The notes under the pieces are model-generated. The model made no database searches. It had not been told where the DNA came from and was given only the letters and a program-made list of their open reading frames with translations. A stretch of DNA of 64,000 nt from Marasmius tenuissimus (Eukaryota > Basidiomycota > Agaricomycetes > Agaricales > Marasmiaceae): contig JAQOTA010000052.1 of assembly GCA_029532415.1 (NCBI GenBank), positions 868,001-932,000 of the forward strand, in the 5' to 3' direction. Below, one piece after another: positions 1 to 11,475 of this stretch (its first letter is position 1; every line of letters starts with the position of its first letter). The translations under genes and the position numbers were made by a program.

Positions 1-475
1 GGCCGACGAGACGAGAGTAGCAACAAGTAAAGACAGGATGGAAAATGAACGCATGATTTTGTGAGTTTTCAGGTAAAACGAGTGGAAATGACTGAGCAAG
101 TCGGACTGGCGTTGAACGGGGAAAAAAGTTCAAGGGGGCTGGGAACTTTCGGCGGGACGGTTTATATGGGTTACGAGTTGACAGGCGACAACCAGGGGCG
201 TTACGAATTCAGACTCAGTCTGGCGGTGAAAATGATCACAACTATTGTTTGCGGCTGGGATCGAGCCCTTTTCTGTATCAGACTGAGGCTGTAAGAGACT
301 CTGAAGGCCTTGTTCAATATTCAAAAACAAATCCGTTGCAGAAAATATCAAATAACTGGCAACTTGTGAATTTGCGGGGAACTTTTTCGGAGTCTCGCCT
401 GACCCACGTTCTCATGAATGATGACAGGTCGCGATCGGGTTAGGGTTATCACTTTGCTCTTACTCTTCTTCCACG
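1..475. other. Upstream region of LSM1, no gene seen
   Basis: Only short open frames occur here on both strands, none with splice sites or a recognisable product. It probably carries the promoter and 5' UTR of the LSM1 gene that starts at 476. A gene ending to the left of the window could contribute 3' UTR. Confidence 0.4.
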
Positions 476-1114
476 ATGGACTCGCTAATACCGTTCACAA
501 CGTCTGGTTCTCTAGTGGATTGCGTGGACAGTACGTCTACCCACAGTCAATCCCCAGCCCTTCTACCATGAGCCTCACAACATCGTCAACCTGCATTCCA
601 TCCCATCCATCCTCTCAGGGAAGATGCTCGTCATCCTCAGAGACGGCAGAAAGCTACACGGGGTTCTGAGATCTTACGACCAATTCGGTGGGTACTACCC
701 ATTCTTTCAATAGCTTTTTTTTTCTGCTCCAAATAATGTGCCCATCAAGCCTTATACTGACACGTTGTGACGTAGCAAACCTCGTGCTGGAAGACACCGT
801 CGAGCGGATATACCACGGCAATGCCTTTGCAGAGAGCTGGCACGGTCTGTTCCTCATTCGAGGCGAAAATGTTGTACTTTTGGGTGAAATAGTACGTCGA
901 ACTACCTTATCGACACGTGCCTACTCATTCGCATGCGATTTAGGACTTGGATCAAGAAGACGAGGTCCCCCTACGGCAGGTGGAATATCATCAACTGCAA
1001 CCCTATCACAAGAGTGATATCGAAGCGAAGAAACATCGGGACGACGCAAAGGCCCAGATCTTATACGAGACCAAAGGCTATAGCAAAGAGGGCGGGGAGG
1101 GCGATGGCTACTAG
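476..1114 (+). CDS. LSM1: LSm1, U6-like Sm protein of the cytoplasmic mRNA decay ring
   Basis: Four exons (476-530, 619-687, 776-891, 944-1114) give 136 aa, close to the roughly 133 aa of the family. Sm motif 1 is seen as [20 protein letters not shown] and Sm motif 2 as [12 protein letters not shown]. The short charged C-terminal tail is typical of Lsm1. In the family, Lsm1 heads the heptameric Lsm1-7 ring that binds the 3' end of oligoadenylated mRNA with Pat1 and promotes decapping in P-bodies. The start is chosen because the first 18 codons ([11 protein letters not shown]...) match the fungal Lsm1 N-terminus and the first donor is a clean GTACGT. It is convergent with the PHD gene on the right. 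Confidence 0.92.
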
Positions 1115-1473
1115 ACGCGACTTCATCCTACACAGCTACTACACACTTCCTAGGCTCGCGAGTTCGGTGAACTTCCATCAGCCAGATTTTATCTTGGACC
1201 ACTGTACTATACATTGACAATACGCTGTAACTCTTGTGTGTTGGCTATGAACAAAAAAAAGGGAATCCAATAACTATAATGAACTGCTGAAACGAGAGAT
1301 AGCTACAGAGGTTCTTGCGATAATCAACGGGGTCATGCGATACAAAGCATCGAAATAGGATAGCGAAGGGGGGTGTCACTGAAACGCATATGCGCAAATT
1401 AATGCGGAAAAGTGCAAGAAAAGAAGGTCCAGGGACCACAAGAATAATAAAAATACAGACACTTCTATAGCAA
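1115..1473. other. Convergent 3' intergenic region
   Basis: This stretch lies between the stops of LSM1 (+) and the Spp1-like gene (-). It is A/T-rich in places (an AAAAAAAA run near 1253 and AATAATAAAAATA near 1443), as expected for overlapping 3' UTRs and poly(A) sites. I see no coding signal. Confidence 0.5.
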
Positions 1474-4400
1474 TTATGTCGGAGCTTTTCTCTTCTTTCC
1501 TTTCTTATTCGTCGTGCTCTCGCCGTTGACTTTGCTGCGTTTCGTCGTGTTGCCGTGGTGTTGCTTGTTACTTGATTTTAGAGGTTCAGGGGGTGTGCTA
1601 TCGTCCTCGATGTCGATGAGACTTTCGATATGCCTGCGAATTTCTCGTTCTTTGGACGTAAGCTTGCTGATTGCATCTGTCTTCTTCTCCTTCTCCTTGT
1701 TGACGTCCTTGGTGCGAAGAGCTTGCCAACTGGAAGGACAGGGGGGGAAAGCACGTCAGCGCTGGCCGAATGAATGATACAATTGTCAAAAGTCACATAC
1801 CCAGCATGCCGATGACAATGCTCTTCACCATTGCACCACCAGACTGCATCATCACCGTCTGCAGCATCAGTCTCCATCTTGTCCTCCTTATAAGACTCCA
1901 GTACTTGTTCCCCATGCTCGGCCCACTCCTCGTCCGCAAAACACAACCTCTGGTCCCACCCACATTCTTCCACCTTCTTCGCCCTATCTGCTGCCAATTC
2001 GATCAATTGCTCGCGCCAGGCAATGATCTCCATCCCTTTCTTCAACTCCTCTCGAACCTTCGCGATATCATCCAAAAGTCCGTTGAGTCGATCGACCTCC
2101 TTCTCTGTCGAGGTTTTCTTGGGCTTGACCTCCTTGATCACGGGCTTGCCATTGTTGTCCCCATCAGCCGGTTCCTCGACGCATCGAACAAGTCCATCTC
2201 GCTTCTCAGCGTTCTTGACGGTCTCCCAGAGTTGTGTCTTGTTCCCACCCCGCTTGACGAACATGTCGACGCGCTTGCTGACCATTTTGATCCCACAATC
2301 GTCTGAACAGTATTTGGAATACGTTCGCGCTGGCTTGTGACATGCCTTGGGAGAATCAGGGTCCGGCTGCAATAGACCGAAAAGACATCGTGACTTGTAC
2401 GTCGTCTTCCGTGCAGGGTTTTCTAAAAATAAAAATAAAAAGTGCAAACACACAAGTCCAGGTAAATATCCGGTATAACCCTGGAGATCTAAGCCAAAAA
2501 CCACTCACTCTCAATGCATGGTGGACAAACGAATTGATCCACCAAATCAACCTGATGGTCCGGCATGTCAACACATTGGGTATGATACCACTCGTCGCAC
2601 CTGTCAACCCCGATTCGTGTTAGCAATCTGATACTGATATGCTTGTCAAACCCGGGGTTGTACGCACGCATCGCAGGCAATCATTGACTTGTCCTCATCG
2701 TACCGGGTCTTGCAGACGCAATAGAGTTTGTCGTCATCATTCACGCCATCAGAGTCTTCTGCGCCTTCTCCCGCAGTCTTTTCTCCTTCTGGTCCTACAG
2801 ATCCCCCGGGTAATGCTGATGCAGAGCGCGAGCGAGCATGAGGCTGTGAGACGGAGACACTGCGACTTGCGACTGCTGGCGTTGCTGTAGCTGATGGCTT
2901 CGAAGACTTCCCCGTTGAAGGTGCTGCTGCCGCTGCTGGAGGCGTGGGTGTGGGAGGCACAGGTGACCGTATGATGTTTCCATCTCGGTCGCGTGGTTTG
3001 GGCTTCGGACCTGGCTTCGCTCGAGGCTTGGACGGAGGAGGGGGAGCTGATCCTACAATCGTCCCATCTGGGTTTCGGGGCTTAGGTTTGGGGCCAGGCT
3101 ATTGACAGTTTAGAGTAAGCTCGGGAGACTTGTACATGCAGAATGATAACGAACCTTTCCTCTCTTCTTAGGCTGAGTAGCGGCCTTTTCGTCATTCTTC
3201 TTGCCCTTTGCAGTCTCCTTGGGAACAGTGGGTGCAGCGGGCGGAGGCATGGAATCGCGATCAGATGTCTGTCGGGGCGATAGCGCTCGGACATTCGGCG
3301 AATGGAATGACGGTGAAGCTATTGAGGGTGATTCAGGCCGTGATGTTGAACTCTTCATCGCTGAATGTTGCTTGGTCTTGACCTCGTTCGAGCTCTGTGG
3401 AGTGCTACGACGAGCACCAGAACCAGATGATGCTGGTTTGTCGTCGAGTAAGCTCAACAGCTCGTCTTCAACGTCATCGACATCCATGCGCTTCTCGTCC
3501 TCTTCGTCACCACCCAGGGTTTCTGCAACGAGTTCAGTGACAGCCTGATCCACATCCATATCGTCGGCGGCCTCTTCCTGGGGTTTCCTGGTGTCGATGA
3601 CATCTTCCAGCTCCTGTTCCAGGGCCATCACCGCATCTTGAACTGGACTCGGTGTTTGTCGTTTAGGGACAAACGGACTCTTGGAATGGCGCTTGGCGGT
3701 GGTGGGAAGCTGGGTAACGATCGGTGACGGGGTCGGCGGTTTGATATTGACGGATGGCGTGTGGGGTCGCTTCGAGCTCGAAGGTGAAGTATCGTCGTCG
3801 AACTGTTCCAGGAACCATTCGTGGGCGTCGTCTTCCACACGAGGTTTGTGGGGTGCGGGAGCTGAGGGCGCAGGTGGATGTGAGTTAGGCGCCGGTGCCG
3901 GCGAAGGCCTTGATACCTTGGAGACGAGATCGTCTTGTCGAACGACTACCTCATTCGAAGTGCGTGAGCGAGGTTTCTTCTTCTCGACAGGCCTATCTCT
4001 CTCCCTCTCCCTGGGCTCCGAAGACTGCGCTTTGATGAATGCTGGGGAAGGTGCTGTGGGCGGTACTGGAGTGGTGGGAAGTGCCGATTCTCTTCGCTCA
4101 ACTTTGACTCGATTGATGGTAGAGGCCTCTGGCGGAATGTTGTTGTGATCATGATGCCGTGCAGCCAGCGCTCGTCCAACATGGCTCCCTGGAGGGGAGC
4201 GGCGACCGGCAGGACTGACCACACGGTGCTCCCGAGCTGGAGGATGCGACGGTGCAGGTGGGGGAATTGGATTATGATGATAGTCCCTGGAATTGCCTTG
4301 AATACCGCCGGTGAGAAAGCCGATTGAGTTTTTGGGCCTATCTCGGTCCTTTTCGTCCGTGACTTCGACAGCTGGCCGCTTGAGGGGAACGGGTAAGGGA

Positions 4401-5434
4401 GAGTCCTGATCATGAACTGGATCGTAACTATAGCCGGAAGAGCCGGGCTTTCTGGACGACGTGGGTGGTCTGACGGCGTCGACGGAAAGCGAGGGTGATG
4501 GACGATGACCTCTACCATGGCCAAGTCCTGAAGAGGTCATGAGTTCTCTTTCCTTGTTGAGCCGGTCCATGTCGGGTTCATGGTAACGAATTTGCTGAGT
4601 GACTGAGTCCGAGTGTCGACGCTTCTTGCTGGATCGATCATGCTCGTGCTCTTCGTCTGATGAGGGAGGTGGGCGTGGATATGACGGCGGGTGAGTTGAT
4701 GAAGATTGGTGTGGAATTATCTCTGCGGGAGGATACGGGGGTGAATGTGAAAGAGGAAGTCGTGAAACGTGGGGAGGTGAAGAGGAGAGAAGATTTGTGA
4801 TCTTTGGCGAAGCAGAGGCTCTGAGAGAGGGCTGCTGGTCGAACAGAGGCATATGAGAGCGGGGAGAGGTCGATTCTGGCCGTGAAGGGTAACCGAGAAG
4901 TGACTCTCGATGAATTTGCCGTTGCTCTCGCTGTCGGAAGAAACGATCATGGCCCTGGTCATGCTTTTGCTGCTGAGGATGAGGGTGCTGCTGCTGCTGC
5001 GGTGCCTGTTGTTGTTGCTGTTGCTGCTGCTGTTGCTGCTGGTGACGAGGTAGGAGAATCTGTCTCTGCTCCCGTTCGCGCGGGTCTCGTTCCCAATCCC
5101 GTTGAGCAACATGTTCCACTTTTTCGCGTTCTCGATGCGGTCTCTCTCTTTCTACCCTTTCCCAATCTCGTTCTCTTTCACGCTCAACATCCCGTGGAGG
5201 ATAAGGATAGGAAACCGGTGGGCTCCGTGAAGGATGGGAGGAATGATTCGAGTCGAGACGTCTCCGTTCCTGGTCTGCGGCGTGAACTAGCGCCTCAAGG
5301 TTGAGTTTTGGGGGTTGAGATTGCTGTTGGGCCTGCTGCCTGACGAGATGAGGAGCGAGCACGACGGGCTCTGGGACGACGACGCGCGGCTCAGGAGGAG
5401 GGTCCGGAGGACAGAGGAGGGAGGATATGTTCAT
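1474..5434 (-). CDS. Spp1/CFP1-type PHD-finger protein with long disordered N-terminus
   Basis: Five exons (5434-3155, 3098-2668, 2600-2509, 2422-1801, 1729-1474) encode 1226 aa. The PHD finger spans about residues 875-935 (YCVC..., then CDEWYHTQCVD and CPPCIE). It is followed by a cysteine-rich segment with SKYCSDDCG and a coiled-coil tail. That combination is the C-terminal layout of Spp1/CFP1, the COMPASS subunit that reads H3K4me3 for Set1. The first 760 residues are low complexity: Ser/Pro/Arg-rich, repeated RERER blocks and a Gln tract. Typical Spp1 proteins are roughly 350-500 aa, so the long N-terminus is unusual. The ATG at 5434 (MNISSLLC) is used, because the codon two triplets upstream is TTG. 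The C-terminus is very basic (KKGKKRKAP). The COMPASS role is inferred from domain order only. Confidence 0.75.
4986..5043 (-). repeat. CAG/CAA glutamine repeat inside the PHD-protein gene
   Basis: On the minus strand the codons are a run of twelve Gln (mixed CAG and CAA), then Ala-Pro, then four more Gln flanked by His-Pro. Mixed codons make it less prone to slippage than pure CAG. It lies in the disordered N-terminal half of the protein. Confidence 0.9.
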
Positions 5435-6089
5435 GGGCAAACGGGGAGAAGAGAGATTGATGACTAATCAATTCGGACAGAGTAAAATACACGCTAGGCT
5501 CGATAAAATTGATCAATCATATGGATTGGCAGCAACGCCGTGCAACGGCCTTCGATGGCCCTGGCAGCGACCACTCTACACAAGGAAAAATACTGGGAAA
5601 AAGCTACAGGAAATTTTACAATGACTGTGGAACGAGACATTGCGACCGCTTGAACAGCCAGTTCATGAAAGAATCCAGCAAACTTCAATGACCGCACCCA
5701 AGTCCCATCCCAGGTCGTTCTCCAGCTTCTGTACGGTCTCAAGGTCCTCGATCCACTCCAGTCCTACGGGAGCAGGCGGGCGAATCCTCGTCGAGATGCT
5801 TTTGAGGAGCTAGAGAGGAAAAAAAGAAAGATAATGAGCAAACTATCAAGATTACTGACGACCGAGAGCACTGTCGACCGACTCACCTGTGAATAATGCG
5901 TTAAGAAGAAAAAAAAAATTTCGGGGAAATCCCGAATTTATAGTGTGGGATCAAAACTGTACAGCCGCAATCGGGTGGCTTGCCAGGACCCCGGAAGCAC
6001 CTCACTGAGGGTTTGACTCTCTCACTCACCACAGAAAAAAGTCGTACCTCCAATCTACGCCTGAATACCAGGTATACGCCCCGTCCATA
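5435..6089. promoter_or_regulatory. Bidirectional promoter region between PHD gene and STM1
   Basis: The two genes diverge from this 655 bp gap. On the minus strand there is a good intron signal (donor CACAG|GTGAGT near 5887, acceptor CTCTCTAG near 5818). Joining across it gives an open stretch reading ...LLKSISTRIRPPAPVG and ...WIEDLETVQKLENDLGW that stops near 5665 and has no ATG. It could be a spliced 5' leader of the PHD gene or a small unrecognised gene. Confidence 0.4.
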
Positions 6090-7371
6090 ATGTCGTCGGT
6101 GGCCTCAAGAAACCCTTTCGCCTTGCTAGATGATGGTATGTCTCTTCGCTATTCATTTTTCTTTCTCTTGCAATCGTGTTTGTTATCGGTCTGATCGCTC
6201 ATCTTTTTTCTCGCAGCCGCTGGTGACGACGGTGCAGCCGCCGCCCCAGCAAAGGCTCCAGCTTCTGCAGCAGCACCTGCACCTCAAAAGAAGGAACAGC
6301 AAAAACCTCGTAGTACTGGTCCCGCTTCTCGAGGAGGCAAATACTACCAGCGCGGTGGTGCTCGCTCAGCTGGCACGAGGGACGGTAACCCCAACCAGAA
6401 CGGCATCGAAGACTCCGATGCTCCCAGGAAGTGCAAGTACCATTCACTCCCCTTCAATCGATCATCGCTAACGATCGTCGTCATCACTTCTAGTCGAAGG
6501 TCGCGGTCGTGGTGGCCGTGGTGGCCGCGGTGGTCCCAGAGGTGGAGGTGGAGGTGGTGGACGTCGCGCCTTCGATAGGCACAGTGCAACTGGCAAGACG
6601 TTGGTCTCTTTCCCGTGTCTTGTCAATTTCCATCCGATCTAAGTATTGCTGCCAGTGACTCCGAGAAGAAGGTCCACCAGGGCTGGGGCGGTGACGAAGG
6701 CAAGACCGAGCTCCAGGCTGAGGAGGCTGCTTCCAAGGATGCTGCTGCCGAGTCTGCTGCCCCCGTAGGAGACTGGGATGCCACCGCAACTGCTGATGCC
6801 TGGGGTGCTACTGCCGATGCAACTGCTGAGGGCGCTGCCGATGCTGCCACCGGTGACAAGCCCGAGGGCCGTCCTCGCAGGGAACCCGAAGAAGAGGACA
6901 ACACTTTGACCCTCGAACAATACCTTGCTCAGCAAAAGGATAAGGACACCATTGTACCCAAACTCGAGCCCCGTAAGGTCGAGGGCGACGGCACATGGAA
7001 GGATGCCGTCCCCCTCCAGAAGGGTGGTGAAGAGGACGCCTACTTCGTTGGCAAGGTAACTTTCTCCTTTCATCCTATCAGTTTCTTCATCCGTGTAACT
7101 CATCAACTCATCTTCACAGACCAAGGCTGCCCCCAAGGCAAAGGCCAAGAAGGAGGAAAAGATCTACCTCGAGATTGATGGCCGTTTCGAACGTCCTTCT
7201 CGTGGAGGTCGCGGTCGCGGTGGTGACCGTGGTGGTGACCGTGGTGGCGACCGCGGTGGACGTGGCCGTGGTGGCCGTGGTGGTGGCAGAGGAGCTCGTT
7301 CCAACGGTGCTAACGCCGCCCCCGCCACAGTCAACGTTGACGACGAGGCCGCCTTCCCCTCGCTTTCTTGA
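6090..7371 (+). CDS. STM1: Stm1/SERBP1-family ribosome-associated RNA-binding protein
   Basis: Five exons (6090-6135, 6217-6432, 6494-6599, 6656-7055, 7120-7371) give 339 aa. The N-terminus has the Stm1 start NPFALLDD (residues 8-15). Two Arg/Gly-rich (RGG) blocks lie near residues 90-120 and 290-325. The central HABP4/SERBP1 signature is visible as KKVHQGWGG and the conserved EEDNTLTLEQYLAQQK. Known family members clamp idle 80S ribosomes, with the disordered chain running through the mRNA channel, and preserve them in starvation. The second intron must use a GC donor (GCAAGT at 6433). The overlapping GT donor at 6431 would shift the frame and run into a stop. The C-terminus FPSLS is typical. 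Confidence 0.9.
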
Positions 7372-7647
7372 TCTGCCAAGCACCCATGTTTAACAATCTG
7401 TTACACGTATACGGCGGTATTCAGCAGTAAAATACCAATGAAAATTTCCTTTCTCTCTCACATGTTCTCCTCCCTGTGCACATCTCACGACGTCTCCTCC
7501 TTCTACGTACCATCAATGTGTGTTATTTGCTCTCAAATCTGTACGATAATCTATGTGACGTGCTGCAGCTCCATGAAACAAGCGCCCTGGAAATACCGAA
7601 TCGAGAAACTTTATTACTTTCTTCTGCTCCTCCATCGAATCGGCATC

Positions 7648-8854
7648 ATGATCGAGACCGTTTTCATTGCGCGACACGGTGAGACGCTGTTCGTTCTGAT
7701 TTGCCGATGAAGGCCAAACTTTGATAGGCTTCCGTTCGAATTGGGTGACCAGTAACTGGTGCGCGTACTTACTCCTTTGATCAAGCTCGAGATACTCACC
7801 AACTTAGGCTTGTAGGACAAGCGCAACGGGTCTTCCCCGCGACCCACCCCTCGCAGCTCTTGGTGTTGTGAGTCTCTATTGTCTTTCCAAAGGGCACACC
7901 ATGTAGATCGAATAACCATCTACGACATAGACTCAAGCTGAAGAACTTGCCAAACACTTTCTCTCTTTACCCGAGGAAGAACGCCCAACCGCAATATTCT
8001 CATCTCCGTACTGTTCGCCCCTTCCTGCTTGTTTCCCATATCGAGTTTCAATCAACCCCAATTCTTCGCCTCCCAGATCGATGCTTGCAAACCTCAAAGC
8101 CAGTTGCAGAAGCTCTGGGACTCCCAATTTATGTCGAGCATGGTAAGTCAGGCCAATACCGATCACGATCCTTCCTCTCATGCACTCATACTGGTCGTTT
8201 CTTCTACCTCATCCTCAGGCATATCGGAATGGTACTCCCCAGCAGCTCCTAACACAGGCCTTCACCCCCGCCCAGGAAGCGCCTCCAGTCTCGTCTCCTA
8301 CTTTTCCTCGATCGACCCATCGGGGTGGTCATCAGTCTACTACCCATCTCGCAAAGGCGAAGATGTCCTCGAGCTACACAACCGTATCGGAGGGTTCCTC
8401 GAGGACTTTATTCCGGAGGTAGAAAAGACCAAGCCAGAGCATAAACGGATCTTACTCGTCAGTCACGCTGCGACGATTATCGTCCTCGCAAGGGAGTTGT
8501 TGGGGGATAAAGAGCTCCCACTGCGTGTCGGCACTTGCTCGCTGACGGAGGCTCACAAGAAGAAGAGTGGTGAAGGAGCGGCTCCAGTGCTCGGTGGGTG
8601 GGAGGCGAAGAGGTTGGCGGAAGCCAATTTCCTTACGGGTGGGATACAGAGGGATTGGGGGTTGGAAGATATCGTGATGGAAGGTGGAAAGGTACGTTGC
8701 GGATCCTATCGTGTGGCCTATCTTTATTTCTGAAAGACTGTATCATTAGGTCGTGGAGGATCAGGGAGTTCCTGGCACGGAGAACGACCTCGATGAGCCG
8801 GTGGGGTCTCAAGTTGGCCAGCGCACCGCTCAGGCGCCGAATCCAAGCCTTTGA
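7648..8854 (+). CDS. Histidine-phosphatase superfamily protein, TFIIIC tau55-like
   Basis: Seven exons (7648-7678, 7728-7758, 7816-7867, 7931-8012, 8077-8142, 8219-8691, 8750-8854) encode 279 aa. The catalytic RHG motif is at the N-terminus (VFIARHG), followed by FRSNWVTSNW and SATGLPRDPPLAALG. The second histidine lies in LLVSHAATI. This is the fungal branch of the phosphoglycerate-mutase-like fold that contains the Tfc7/tau55 subunit of RNA polymerase III factor TFIIIC. Whether this protein acts in TFIIIC or only as a phosphatase cannot be told from sequence. The segment TSKPVAEALGLPIYVEHG keeps the family's ligand-binding face. Very short first exons (31, 31 and 52 nt) are characteristic. 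It is convergent with the MEMO gene. Confidence 0.82.
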
Positions 8855-9135
8855 GTGTCTTCTCCGAGGACAGTGAGCCTTGCTATGTTAAAGGTGAATG
8901 GAACGGGTAATTGGATGGTTTTCTGATACATCGCATGCCAGGGATGAGAAAAACGTGTAAATCTAGACGCTGGTGCTTGCTTTGAGTGGAATTTAGAGGG
9001 CCCTTGTGGTAGCGATGGAGACTTTTACAGTATTCTGTCGAGGAATTCGAATCGTGTAGAGCATTGTTTACAAATACATCGTGTATCTTGGAGTCCATTT
9101 ACATTGGAATCTTGTCCTTCTGATTCCCAACTAAC

Positions 9136-10509
9136 TCAAAACTTGACCCAGGCACTAGCATAGCTAACACTCGAGTCTCTGATCGTCTCGCACTCGCTAC
9201 TCTGTGCATACCGAACCCACTTGATCGTCGGCTTCAGAGGATTCTCTGACTTCCCTTCCAAAGCAACAAGAGCACCCAAGAGAACGCCAATCGGATGTCT
9301 ACCACAGATCGTATTCTTAGTCTCCGTCAGATATTTGGCGAACTTTTCATGTGCTTCGGCTGCAGTGCCTGGTGGAACTGTAAGAATTGCCGTGGCTTCG
9401 TGATCCAACCTTCTGATAGATTCGTGGATAGGGTGATCAGAGGAAGGGGCGACAGAACGGGACAGACGGAGGCCCTGGGCGTTGCTTGGACTGGGTTCAG
9501 GGTAGTAGAATGTATAGTTGAAGCGTGTTCCCCTGGACGAAAGAGAGAAAGAGTTCTTTATGCGGACGGATTGAGGTCAAGAAGGACTTTGACTTACCAG
9601 TGACAGAAATCACTCGATATAACGAAGAGAGTGTCCTCTTTCGCGAGGTAAGGAGCGAGAAGAGACCCAAAGGTAGCTTCTTTCTGAGTTGAGATTGACC
9701 CAACAACGATGGGGACTATCACTATGTCTTTCCTTCAGGCGGATATCAGTATTGAGAACCTACGAAGCTGGGTGAACGACGCACCCTTCGAGTATCTTCC
9801 TGACATACGGCAGATGCATTTCCAGACTGTGTTCTGCTTCATCATCGCTCAAGCTGAATGTCGCAAACTTCCCGGTATCCTTGAGTTCCTGGATGGCTAA
9901 AATGGCGTCAAACGAACGCGTGCAGAAACAGATTCATGGGAAGTAATCACTTTCGAGATCAAGCGGCAGATTTCCGACGGGTGTGGCGTATTCTGTGCAT
10001 CCTGATAGTGCACATCCGTCGAGATAGACATGGTGAGATGGACCGAGAACGAAAACGCGACGACTGTTAAAGAGAATCCGATCGTACGATCCTTACGGCT
10101 GACGAGAGGGTAATACTCACATTCCAGTGGTGTCGATAGCTTTATATGCCCAAGCAGCGGTAGGTCCAGAATATGAATACCCCGCATGGCTGTAATCAGG
10201 ACGATCAGCGACGGTTCACCTCCTCAGCAGCCTTTCATCCTCCACAGCGACTGACGGTGCGATTACAGCCTTGCAACCCTTGATTGGAAATGTTTCGTCA
10301 GCGGGACGGACGTCCTGGAGCCATTGGGATAATTCAGAGTTGAGTTGGGAATCTATGACGGGTCAATTGATGAACGGTATCTTGTGCACATTGGTCGAAC
10401 CGTCATCCGTATACCAACTCCCGGCATGAGACGCAGATCGAACTCTGCAGTGAGGTTGGGTCAGTGATATTCAAGAGGATATTGGAGGTCTAAAGCACTT
10501 GGATGGCAT
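9136..10509 (-). CDS. MEMO1-family protein
   Basis: Eight exons (10509-10499, 10444-10401, 10352-10256, 10189-10121, 10063-9951, 9896-9785, 9732-9598, 9532-9136) give 325 aa. Family blocks are clear: [45 protein letters not shown] and [17 protein letters not shown] proteins have a fold like class III extradiol dioxygenases, with His/His/Cys residues for copper or iron. They are linked to redox signalling and, in yeast (Mho1), to filamentous growth. The first exon is only 11 nt (ATG CCA TCC AA), so the start is tentative, but the result ([14 protein letters not shown]) fits the family N-terminus. It lies 163 bp downstream of the eL32 stop on the same strand. Confidence 0.88.
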
Positions 10510-10672
10510 TCTTGGAGTGATGATGGTGAATGTAGAGAGACAAGTAACGAAATCACGCGCTCAATATATCCGTCAATGTCAAGTCCGTCAAGGATCGTTT
10601 TCATGCATATTGGTGAAAGTGCATGGGACATGGTGTACATAGTGACGAGTGAAGACAAAGAAAAAGTGTAAT

Positions 10673-11245
10673 CTACTCCTCTGACCGCAAGCGAGCAGCC
10701 GGGTTGGTGACCTTGACCCCAAGAACCTTCGCCCTGATCGGAAACAGACACGGTCAACGATTTATAGGCTATACAGGGATAGGGATGAACACACCTCTCC
10801 AGTATCGTTGTGCGGTTTCGGCTGCTGACGTTGTGTGCGATCTCAGCGGCGTAGCTTTTGTTGTGCATGAGCAGGAGGTCAAGTTCCCGGACGTTGCTGA
10901 CGAGGAACTTCTTGAGACCGTTGGGGAGGAGATGTCTCGTCTTCTGGTTGCTTCCGTAACCAATCTAACAAGATCAACTTTGTTAACAAGAAATTTCCGG
11001 CCAAAACTGGATCGAGCTGACCTTGGGCATAGCAATTTGCCCCTTGAAGCGACGCCTGACTCTGTTATCGATACCCTTTGGCTTCCTCCATGCCTCCTTA
11101 ACACTGTGATAACGATCGGACTGGTGGCGCCTGTGTAGAATTACAATGGATGTGGAATAAGAGACACGAAAAAACGGTAGTGGTTGTGCGAAACGAACTT
11201 GAAGACCTTGGTGCGCTTCTTGACGATGGGGATCTTGACGGCCAT
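10673..11245 (-). CDS. RPL32: 60S ribosomal protein eL32
   Basis: Four exons (11245-11199, 11130-11022, 10964-10795, 10733-10673) give 128 aa, the usual length. Recognised blocks are [55 protein letters not shown] and [17 protein letters not shown]. It is a structural protein of the large ribosomal subunit. A leader intron probably lies just upstream (see 11252-11475), as is common for fungal ribosomal-protein genes. The ATG context is GCCATGG, close to ideal. Confidence 0.96.
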
Positions 11246-11251
11246 GGCGGT

Positions 11252-11475
11252 CTACAGAATGGAAGAAAGGCAAATTGAAGAAGTTAGAACTCGTCTCGAA
11301 CGATTCCTTGCAAGTGTGAAGTAGGTGGTCAAGCGTCATCCATCCGAGCCCTTCCTGATCCATCCCGTTCTATCGTCCAACACCACCCAAATTTCATCCA
11401 GAACGACGACTACGGATGCTCTGACACTGTAAAGGCAGCATTGCCAGCGAAAGGGCATAGATTCGAGATACTCAC
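11252..11475 (-). other. Probable 5' UTR intron of eL32
   Basis: On the minus strand there is a strong donor (AATCT|GTGAGT at 11475) and an acceptor TTCTGTAG|A that leaves only six bases before the eL32 ATG. The 224-nt span is longer than the coding introns nearby, as leader introns of highly expressed genes often are. This is inference from consensus only. Confidence 0.55.

Noticed and set aside
6..475. Possible gene fragment at the left edge
   Set aside because: Open frames there are short, start at GTG or overlap on opposite strands, and none has a recognisable motif.
7114..7383. Gly/Val- or Ser/Thr-rich open frames on both strands over the STM1 RGG end
   Set aside because: These are a consequence of the GGT/CGT repeats that code for the RGG block, not separate genes.
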